Assembly (NCBI GenBank): GCA_016462095.1 | Contig: JAEMTW010000032.1 | Location: forward strand, 1 to 5,216 | DNA from: Thermoleophilia bacterium | GTDB lineage: Bacteria > Actinomycetota > Thermoleophilia > Gaiellales > F1-60-MAGs149 | Length of the DNA stretch: 5,216 nucleotides | Reading direction: 5' to 3' | Shown here: piece by piece, positions 1 through 5,216 of the stretch | Layout of the letters: each line of letters starts with the position of its first letter | Numbering within the stretch: the stretch's first letter is position 1 | Notes under the pieces: model-generated | Told to the model about the DNA's origin: nothing | The model's database searches: none | Seen by the model: only the letters and a program-made list of their open reading frames with translations | Position numbers and translations under genes: made by a program

Positions 1-929
1 CGTAGTGCGCTATCGAGACCTGGACGATCGCGATGCACGATGCCATCTACGTCACAGCCGACGATGTGTGTTGCGCCTCCGGCGAGTAGCATGTCGGTCA
101 CGGCAGTGCCGGCAGCGCCCGTACCGATGATTGCGATCTTGACATCGGCGAGCTCTTTGTTGACGACGCGAAGGGCATTGCGAAGGGCCGCAAAAACCGT
201 GATCGCGGTGCCGTGCTGATCATCATGAAAGACCGGAATGTCGAGAGCCTCTTGGAGGCGACGCTCAATTTCAAAGCAACGGGGCGCCGCGATGTCTTCG
301 AGGTTGATGCCGCCGAAGCCAGGGGCCAGTGCCTTGACGCACCGCACGATCTCATCGGGATCCGTCGTGTCGAGACAGATCGGCCACGCGTCGACGCCAG
401 CGAACTCCTTGAAGAGCATCGCCTTGCCCTCCATCACCGGCATCGCAGCCTCAGGACCGATATCGCCGAGGCCGAGAACGGCGGTGCCATCGGTGACCAC
501 GGCAATCGTGTTGCCTTTAGAGGTCAGGTTCCAAACCTTTTCGGGCTCGTCGACGATCGCTTGACAGACGCGGGCAACGCCCGGTGTATAGGCCATCGAA
601 AGATCGTCGCGGGTGCGAATTGGCGTCTTCGCAGTCATCTCAATCTTGCCGCCCTTGTGCATCAGGAAGGTGCGGTCAGAGACGCTGACGACGCGAATCC
701 CGTCGATCGCACGAATTGCATCGACCACGCGATAGCCATGATCCTCGTTCGCACAGAGGACGCTAATGTCGCGCACCACCGAGCCAGCGTCGACCCGAAC
801 CAGGTCGATCGCTCCGAGCACAGCGTCCGCCTCGCCAATCACCGCAGCCACCCGTGCGAATTGTCCCGGCTCGTGGGGAATCACCGCTCGAATCGTCAAA
901 CTGTAAGAGGCAGAGTGGTGTGTAGCCAT
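1..929 (-). CDS. Malic enzyme with N-terminal ACT domain (5' part, cut by window edge)
   Basis: Cytosolic malic enzyme: oxidative decarboxylation of malate to pyruvate and CO2 with reduction of NAD(P). The visible 309 codons begin with an ACT-like regulatory domain (about residues 8-85; ITIR-type strand, then PHEPGQFARV). The malic enzyme N-terminal domain follows: SMAYTPGVA at 111-119 with the catalytic Tyr114, LGDIGPEAAMPVMEGKA at 154-170 with the conserved Lys169, the metal ligands in NLEDIAAP (Glu211, Asp212), and FHDDQHGTAI at 234-243. The NAD(P)-binding domain opens with the dinucleotide loop GTGAAG at 269-274. The C-terminal part lies beyond base 1. ATG at 927-929 is the only ATG between the in-frame stop at 960-962 and the ACT domain. 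There is no Shine-Dalgarno sequence; see the promoter at 937-942. Cofactor choice (NAD or NADP) cannot be read from this fragment. ACT domains usually bind small ligands, often amino acids, so allosteric control is inferred. Family assignment is firm. Confidence 0.95.
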   Translation of the reverse strand, partial: MATHHSASYSLTIRAVIPHEPGQFARVAAVIGEADAVLGAIDLVRVDAGSVVRDISVLCANEDHGYRVVDAIRAIDGIRVVSVSDRTFLMHKGGKIEMTAKTPIRTRDDLSMAYTPGVARVCQAIVDEPEKVWNLTSKGNTIAVVTDGTAVLGLGDIGPEAAMPVMEGKAMLFKEFAGVDAWPICLDTTDPDEIVRCVKALAPGFGGINLEDIAAPRCFEIERRLQEALDIPVFHDDQHGTAITVFAALRNALRVVNKELADVKIAIIGTGAAGTAVTDMLLAGGATHIVGCDVDGIVHRDRPGLDSAL

Positions 930-936
930 CGGTCGC

Positions 937-942
937 AGCGTA
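937..942 (-). promoter_or_regulatory. Putative -10 box of a leaderless malic enzyme transcript
   Basis: On the minus strand the hexamer TACGCT fits the actinobacterial -10 pattern TANNNT. It ends 7 bases before the malic enzyme ATG, so transcription would start at or next to the start codon. This agrees with the lack of any AGGAGG-like sequence in front of the gene. No recognisable -35 box lies 16-18 bases further upstream. The match rests on three fixed bases and is inferred. Confidence 0.4.
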
Positions 943-960
943 GCGTGGTTGCCGTGCGAC

Positions 961-966
961 TAGTCT
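961..966 (+). promoter_or_regulatory. Putative -10 box of a leaderless polA transcript
   Basis: TAGTCT fits TANNNT and is followed by only six bases (CCCTCT) before the polA ATG at 973. The leader is pyrimidine-rich and has no Shine-Dalgarno sequence. A leaderless mRNA starting at the ATG would explain this. No clear -35 box is seen; the expected place (about 938-943) overlaps the opposing -10 box. The TAG within this hexamer is also the in-frame stop that limits the polA reading frame upstream. Confidence 0.4.
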
Positions 967-972
967 CCCTCT

Positions 973-3576
973 ATGCCGAAGAAAGCCTCCGAACTCGATC
1001 TCAACGATGCACCCGCCAGGGCGAGCCGGCTGTTTCTTGTTGACGGCAACTCGCTGGCCTATCGCGCCTACTACGCGCTGCCAGAGGACTTTGCAACGAG
1101 CGAGGGCTTTCCGACCGGTGCGCTGTTCGGTTTTGCCAGCATGATGCTCAAATTGCTGCAGGACTACACGCCCAGCGGAGTGATCGTCTGCTGGGATGAG
1201 AGGCCCACCGAGCGCCTCGCGCTGCACCCGGGCTACAAGTCGACGCGAAAGCCAACGCCCGAGCTCCTCAAGGAACAGCGCCCGTTCTTTCCGGAACTCG
1301 TCGAGGCTTTTGGCTATCGCAACCTGAGTGTGATCACGCGCGAGGCCGACGACGTGATCGGCACCTTGACACGCATCGCGGACGAGCAGGGCATCGCTAC
1401 GTGCGTTGTCTCGACAGACCGCGACGCCTTCCAACTTGTCTCCGAGCGGGTCTGCTTGATGATGACGCCGCGTGGTATGACAGAGGTACTCGTCTACACC
1501 CCTGCCCGGGTCGCCGAGCGCCTCGGAGTGCCCCATACAGCGGTACCCGACCTGATTGGCCTGAAAGGCGATACCTCGGACGACATTCCTGGCGTTCCAG
1601 GGATCGGCGAGAAGACGGCCGCCGAACTGTTGCAACGCTTTGGCACGCTGGAGGGCGTCTACGACCACGTCGACGAGATCAGCGGCCCCAAGCGCAAGCA
1701 GTCGCTGCTCGAGAACCGGGAAGAGGCCTTTCGATCGCGCGAGCTCGGCACGATTGTTCGCGACATCCCGGAGTTGGCCGACTTCAATCCGGCGGGAGAG
1801 ATGGGAACGCCACCAGACCGCTCGCGCCTCGCCGAGCTGTTCCGCAAGTGGGAAATGCATGGGCTGCTGCGGAGGCTCGACGACTTGGAGACACTGCTCC
1901 CCGCGCTGACGCTGGATGCTCCGCTGCCAACAGGGCCGATCGTGCGCGGAACGCGAGCTACGGGCGCAGAGCTTGCGCATGCGCTAGCGGACTCTACGGA
2001 GGCAGGCATTGCCGTTGCAGAGGGGTTCCTTGGAGTCTCCAGCGACGCGGGTAACTGGGTCGTGTCAATCGACGAACCAGACCTTGCCGAAGCCTTGGCC
2101 GGGCCAGGCCTGATCGCGCACGACGCCAAGGTTGCGCTGCGCGCGCTCGGCGCAGAACGCATTGCACCAGCCTTCGACACGGCCTTGGCGGCGTACCTGC
2201 TCGACCCCGGTCGCAGTGGCTACGCGTTCGACGATCTGATGCGCGAGCACGCGCTGGCTGTGGAGACCGACGGGGAGGGGAGGGACGCTCTGCGCCAAGC
2301 GATCGGTGTTCGCAGCCTCCATCCCGTGCTCACCGAGCGCCTCGCCGACCGACACCTACTTGGCTTGCTGGCAGATCTTGAGCTGCCACTTGTGCCCGTC
2401 TTAGCCGAGATGGAACGGGTTGGCATCGCCGTCGATACTCCCGCGCTCGAGGCGATCGCGGAACGCTGTGCCACAGAGCTCGCGGAGTTGGAGACTGAGG
2501 CACACCGGCTCGCTGGGGGCCCGTTCGCTCTCGGCTCGCCCAAGCAACTCGGAGAGATCCTGTTCGGGCGACTCGGTCTACCGGTTCAGAGTTCCGGCAA
2601 GACGGGACCATCGACCGACCGTACGGTGCTCGCAAAGCTGCGTCCACGGTCGCCAATCATCCCTGTGATCGAGCGCTGGCGGGAGCTGTCCAAACTGCTG
2701 TCGACGTATCTGCGCGCACTGCCAGAGGCGGCCGCCAACGACGGGCGCGTGCACACAACGTTCTCTCAACACACCGCCGCGACCGGTCGGCTCTCCAGCA
2801 CGAATCCCAATCTGCAGGCGATCCCGGTGCGGACGCCAATTGGACAAGAGATCCGCGCGGCCTTTGTTGCTGCGCCTGGACGGCAATTGATTTCTTGCGA
2901 TTACTCGCAGGTCGAGTTGAGGATTCTCGCGCATCTCTGTCAGGAGCCTGGACTCGTCGACGCCTTCCGGCGCGGCGAGGACGTCCATCGTGCCACCGCC
3001 GCGGAGGTGCTCGGAAAGGCTGCTGTAGATGTGACCAAGGAAGAACGTGATCGCGCGAAAGCCGTCAACTTCGGCATCATCTATGGCATCTCAGCCTACG
3101 GTCTCGCAGAACAGCTCGAGATCGATCGTGACGAAGCCCAGCAGTACATCGACACGTATCTCGGCCGCTATCCCGCCGTCCAACGCTTTATTGCAGACAC
3201 CATCGACGAGACTGCCGAACGCGGCTACGCGCTCACGCTGCTTGGCCGGCAACGACCAATCCCAGAGTTGCGCGCCAAAAACCGCCAGGTGCATCAGTTG
3301 GGTGAGCGTCTGGCCATTAACTCGCTGATCCAAGGCAGTGCGGCCGACATCATCAAGGTCGCGATGATCGCCTGTGACCGCCGTCTACGCGACGAGCGGC
3401 ACGATGCAGCGCTCGTCCTCCAAGTCCACGACGAACTTGTCTTTGAGGTTGCCGACAACGACGCGGCGGCTGTCCGAGACCTCGTGGTGGAGGAGATGGT
3501 CAGTGCCTACGCACTTGATCCGCCGCTGGTTGCCGACGCGGGCGCGGGCCCGACGTGGGCCGCTGCCAAAGAGTAG
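973..3576 (+). CDS. polA: DNA polymerase I (5' nuclease and polymerase active, proofreading domain degenerate)
   Basis: Cytosolic repair and Okazaki-fragment polymerase, 867 aa, a normal family A length. Domains in order: 5'-3' nuclease (about 19-180) with the acidic cluster Asp24, Asp75, Glu124/Asp126/Asp127 in READD, and Asp149/Asp151; a helix-three-turn-helix region at about 190-285 with GDTSDDIPGVPGIGEKTA from Gly199 (Asp204 where Asn is usual); a 3'-5' exonuclease-like domain (about 320-480); then the polymerase. Polymerase motifs: SPKQL at 522-526, TGRLSS with Arg606, motif A DYSQVELR at 643-650 (Asp643), O-helix Arg692, Lys696, Phe700 and Tyr704 in NFGIIYG, and motif C QVHDE with Asp820. 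The proofreading domain has lost the metal-binding acids: AVAEG (347-351) replaces the DTE motif and KVA (386-388) replaces K-x-D. It should therefore lack proofreading, as in Taq and many actinobacterial enzymes. ATG 973 is the first start after the stop at 961-963; no Shine-Dalgarno is visible. Confidence 0.98.
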   Translation: MPKKASELDLNDAPARASRLFLVDGNSLAYRAYYALPEDFATSEGFPTGALFGFASMMLKLLQDYTPSGVIVCWDERPTERLALHPGYKSTRKPTPELLKEQRPFFPELVEAFGYRNLSVITREADDVIGTLTRIADEQGIATCVVSTDRDAFQLVSERVCLMMTPRGMTEVLVYTPARVAERLGVPHTAVPDLIGLKGDTSDDIPGVPGIGEKTAAELLQRFGTLEGVYDHVDEISGPKRKQSLLENREEAFRSRELGTIVRDIPELADFNPAGEMGTPPDRSRLAELFRKWEMHGLLRRLDDLETLLPALTLDAPLPTGPIVRGTRATGAELAHALADSTEAGIAVAEGFLGVSSDAGNWVVSIDEPDLAEALAGPGLIAHDAKVALRALGAERIAPAFDTALAAYLLDPGRSGYAFDDLMREHALAVETDGEGRDALRQAIGVRSLHPVLTERLADRHLLGLLADLELPLVPVLAEMERVGIAVDTPALEAIAERCATELAELETEAHRLAGGPFALGSPKQLGEILFGRLGLPVQSSGKTGPSTDRTVLAKLRPRSPIIPVIERWRELSKLLSTYLRALPEAAANDGRVHTTFSQHTAATGRLSSTNPNLQAIPVRTPIGQEIRAAFVAAPGRQLISCDYSQVELRILAHLCQEPGLVDAFRRGEDVHRATAAEVLGKAAVDVTKEERDRAKAVNFGIIYGISAYGLAEQLEIDRDEAQQYIDTYLGRYPAVQRFIADTIDETAERGYALTLLGRQRPIPELRAKNRQVHQLGERLAINSLIQGSAADIIKVAMIACDRRLRDERHDAALVLQVHDELVFEVADNDAAAVRDLVVEEMVSAYALDPPLVADAGAGPTWAAAKE

Positions 3577-3578
3577 TG

Positions 3579-3594
3579 GGGGCGCTGTCGCCCC
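3579..3594 (+). terminator. Short GC hairpin just after the polA stop (weak terminator candidate)
   Basis: A perfect 6-bp stem GGGGCG/CGCCCC with loop CTGT begins two bases after the polA stop codon. It is followed by AGAAACGGG rather than a T-tract, so it is not a canonical intrinsic terminator. It could act as a T-less terminator, as has been proposed for actinobacteria, or as an mRNA 3'-end stabiliser. If it does not terminate, polA transcripts would read into rpsA. Confidence 0.35.
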
Positions 3595-3607
3595 AGAAAC
3601 GGGCCGC

Positions 3608-3616
3608 TGGTATCGT
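3608..3616 (+). promoter_or_regulatory. Possible extended -10 promoter for rpsA
   Basis: TGG followed by TATCGT resembles an extended -10 element (TGN plus TANNNT). No convincing -35 box lies upstream, which an extended -10 can tolerate. Transcription would start near 3623 and leave a leader of roughly 45 bases before the rpsA ATG. A strong promoter of its own is expected for a ribosomal protein gene, but this site is a pattern match only. Confidence 0.3.
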
Positions 3617-3650
3617 TTCGCACGTTATCGAGCCATCCGGCTCAACTCAT

Positions 3651-3655
3651 AAGGA
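3651..3655 (+). promoter_or_regulatory. Weak, distant ribosome binding site candidate of rpsA
   Basis: AAGGA is the only purine-rich Shine-Dalgarno-like stretch before rpsA. It lies 13 bases from the ATG, longer than the usual 5-9. The bases between are pyrimidine-rich (CACTCCTCTACCG). No TANNNT box stands 6-7 bases before this start, so unlike its two neighbours rpsA does not look leaderless. Known S1 mRNAs in other bacteria often lack a strong Shine-Dalgarno and are autoregulated; that is only suggested here. Confidence 0.35.
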
Positions 3656-3668
3656 CACTCCTCTACCG

Positions 3669-5216
3669 ATGCCACAGACCACAGAAGAAATGATCGCCGA
3701 CGATCCAAGCGTTTGGATCGAAGTCAACGGCGAGATGGTGCCGAACTACGACGCAACGATCTCGGAGTTTTCCGAGGGCGACGTCGTCACCGGCAAAGTC
3801 GTGCGCATCGACAAGGACGAAGTCCTGATCGACATTGGTTACAAGAGCGAAGGCGTGATCCCCGTCGCAGAGCTTTCGATCCGTCGGAGCGTGGACCCGT
3901 CGGACGAGGTCGAGCTTGGCGAAGAGGTCGACGCGTTGGTGATGACGAAGGAGGACGCAGACGGTCGTCTGATCCTCTCCAAGAAGCGCGCCCGCTTTGA
4001 GAAGGCGTGGAAGCGCATCGAGGCTGCCGCGGAGAGCGGCGAGCCTGTTGACGGTTTGGTCATCGAGGTCGTCAAGGGTGGCCTGATCATCGATCTTGGC
4101 GTCCGCGGATTCCTGCCTGCCTCGCTGGTCGATATTCGCCGCGTGCAGGATCTCGAAGAGTTCCGCGGCCAAGAGCTGCGCTGCAAGGTGATCGAACTCA
4201 ATCGCTCGCGCAACAACGTTGTGCTCTCGCGTCGCGCAATGCTCGAGGAGGAGCGCCGTGAGGTGCGTCAGCGCATCCTTGACGATCTCGCCCCCGGCAA
4301 GACGGTCAAGGGTCTCGTCTCGAACATCGTCGACTTCGGCGCCTTCGTCGATCTCGATGGCATCGATGGTCTGATCCATATCTCCGAGCTCTCGTGGAGC
4401 CATGTCAATCATCCGTCCGAGTTGCTCGAGATCGGCCAAGAGGTCGAGGTCAAGGTGCTCGACGTGGACCGCGATCGTCAGCGCATCTCGCTCGGTCTCA
4501 AGCAGACTCAAGCCGATCCGTGGCAGCGCGTCCTCGAGAGCTATCAGCAGGGCGACGTCGTGCACGGTCGTGCCACCAAGGTGGTCACGTTCGGCGCGTT
4601 CGTCGAGATCCTGCAGGGTGTCGAGGGTCTCGTCCACATCTCCGAGTTGGCCGAGCGTCACATCGAGAATCCCCGCGAGATCGTGTCGCAGAACGATCAC
4701 GTTCTCGTGCGCATCATCGAGATCGATGCCGAGCGCCGTCGCTTGTCCCTCTCGATGAAGCAGGTCTTGCCGGGCGATCCAGTGCTTGCCCCGATCAGCC
4801 TGATTCCTGGTGGCGATCCGTTCATCGATCCGGATGAGCCGATTGCAGAGCCTGGTGGCGCACCGGACCTCGAGCTCGACCATGTCGAGGAGGGCGAGTA
4901 CGACCTTGAAGGGCTCTTGCCGCCGGGCATGGCTGCTGAGGTTGCCGCTGCCGTCGCCGCTGAGCACGCTGCCAAGTTGGCTGCCGCGGCTGATGCCGAG
5001 GGCGCTGAGGTCGACGCTGAAGTCGAGGCCGCCGTCGAGGCCGCCGTCGAGGCTGAGGTTGAGGCCATTGTCGAAGAGGCAATCGTCGAGGCTGAGGTTG
5101 AGGCCATTGTCGAAGAGGTCATCGTCGAGGCTGAGGTTGAGGCGATCGTCGAAGAGGTCATCGTCGAGGCTGAGGTTGAGGCCATTGTCGAAGAGGCAAT
5201 CGTCGAGGCTGAGGTT
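3669..5216 (+). CDS. rpsA: 30S ribosomal protein S1 (3' end beyond window)
   Basis: S1 binds mRNA on the small ribosomal subunit through repeated OB-fold S1 domains and helps start translation. Four domains are visible: about 36-106 (starting EGDVVTGKVVRIDKDEVLID), 124-189 (the divergent KGGLIIDLGVRGFLPAS type), 209-278 (canonical DFGAFVDLDGIDGLIHISEL) and 293-365 (TFGAFVEILQGVEGLVHISEL). Four domains, rather than the six of Escherichia coli, are usual in actinobacteria. After a linker with acidic and Pro/Gly-rich stretches (366-420), residues 421-516 are nearly all Ala, Glu, Val, Ile and Asp, with no Lys or Arg after Lys436, and end in 13-residue repeats. No stop codon occurs before the edge, so total length is unknown. 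ATG 3669 is chosen because it is followed directly by the usual S1 lead-in and no upstream in-frame start exists in the gap; Met8 is a less likely alternative. It lies 92 bases after polA on the same strand. Confidence 0.97.
   Translation, partial: MPQTTEEMIADDPSVWIEVNGEMVPNYDATISEFSEGDVVTGKVVRIDKDEVLIDIGYKSEGVIPVAELSIRRSVDPSDEVELGEEVDALVMTKEDADGRLILSKKRARFEKAWKRIEAAAESGEPVDGLVIEVVKGGLIIDLGVRGFLPASLVDIRRVQDLEEFRGQELRCKVIELNRSRNNVVLSRRAMLEEERREVRQRILDDLAPGKTVKGLVSNIVDFGAFVDLDGIDGLIHISELSWSHVNHPSELLEIGQEVEVKVLDVDRDRQRISLGLKQTQADPWQRVLESYQQGDVVHGRATKVVTFGAFVEILQGVEGLVHISELAERHIENPREIVSQNDHVLVRIIEIDAERRRLSLSMKQVLPGDPVLAPISLIPGGDPFIDPDEPIAEPGGAPDLELDHVEEGEYDLEGLLPPGMAAEVAAAVAAEHAAKLAAAADAEGAEVDAEVEAAVEAAVEAEVEAIVEEAIVEAEVEAIVEEVIVEAEVEAIVEEVIVEAEVEAIVEEAIVEAEV
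5022..5045 (+). repeat. Two 12-base tandem units inside the rpsA tail
   Basis: GTCGAGGCCGCC occurs twice in direct succession and encodes VEAA twice (residues 452-459). It runs straight into the 39-base array, whose units share the GTC-GAG-GC core, so it may be the older or degenerate edge of the same expansion. Confidence 0.8.
5049..5216 (+). repeat. 39-base in-frame tandem repeat array in the rpsA tail
   Basis: Four full 39-base units (5049-5087, 5088-5126, 5127-5165, 5166-5204) and the first 12 bases of a fifth (5205-5216) are seen. Each encodes 13 residues, EAEVEAIVEEAIV or the variant with Val at position 11. Units 1 and 4 are identical in DNA. Unit 2 differs from unit 1 only by GCA to GTC at codon 11; unit 3 has that change plus GCC-ATT to GCG-ATC at codons 6-7. 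The unit length is a multiple of three, so gain or loss of units keeps the frame. The product is strongly acidic with regularly spaced Val/Ile and is probably helical (inference). The array continues past the window. Confidence 0.95.

Noticed and set aside
213..1043. 276-codon plus-strand frame running over the malic enzyme gene and the start of polA
   Set aside because: It overlaps two genes with clear catalytic motifs, crosses the divergent promoter gap, and encodes an Arg/His-rich product with no recognisable motif.
763..1980. 405-codon minus-strand frame opposite the 5' part of polA
   Set aside because: Antisense shadow of the 5'-nuclease region of polA; no domain recognisable, and it also overlaps the malic enzyme start in another frame.
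3663..4967. 434-codon open frame on the minus strand, antisense to rpsA
   Set aside because: It lies wholly opposite a clear S1 gene. Its sequence, rich in Asp, Leu, His and Arg, is what the GAG/GTC/GAT-heavy codons of rpsA give when read backwards. No known domain is visible.
4697..5185. 162-codon minus-strand frame with a Ser/Thr/Ala repeat (MASTSAST type)
   Set aside because: It is the reverse reading of the acidic 39-base repeats in the rpsA tail. The plus-strand frame continues an unmistakable S1 protein, so the Ser/Thr repeat is a shadow.
5022..5216. Possible CRISPR-like or intergenic repeat array
   Set aside because: The units are directly adjacent with no unique spacers, keep the reading frame and encode a continuous acidic protein tail, so this is a coding tandem repeat.

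Overview
The window is GC-rich chromosomal housekeeping DNA from a bacterium, most likely an actinomycetote. The reasons are the order polA then rpsA on one strand (a common actinobacterial arrangement, often followed by coaE and uvrB), a four-domain S1 protein with a long acidic tail, a DNA polymerase I whose proofreading site has decayed, and start codons without Shine-Dalgarno sequences preceded by TANNNT boxes. A deep-branching class such as Thermoleophilia or Acidimicrobiia is my guess from general resemblance; the window alone does not prove it.

Layout: (1) 1-929, minus strand, the first 309 codons of an ACT-domain malic enzyme, cut by the left edge. (2) 930-972, a 43-base divergent gap with a TANNNT box 6-7 bases before each start codon, suggesting two leaderless transcripts. 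(3) 973-3576, plus strand, complete polA (867 aa) with an intact 5'-nuclease and polymerase but an inactivated 3'-5' exonuclease-like domain. (4) 3577-3668, a 92-base gap with a short GC hairpin, a possible extended -10 promoter and a weak, distant ribosome binding site. (5) 3669-5216, plus strand, rpsA (ribosomal protein S1) without its 3' end; 516 codons are visible. Its last 56 codons are a 39-base tandem repeat encoding a 13-residue Glu/Val/Ile/Ala unit, still repeating at the edge.

The genes do not form one pathway. Malic enzyme links malate to pyruvate in central carbon metabolism, Pol I serves replication and repair, and S1 serves translation initiation. polA and rpsA are co-directional and may be partly co-transcribed, while the malic enzyme gene is divergent.

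Nothing here looks like a mobile element, CRISPR array, RNA gene or defence system. I see no clearly new biological system. The points most worth a second look are the nearly identical in-frame repeat array in the S1 tail and the paired leaderless-type promoters between the malic enzyme gene and polA.
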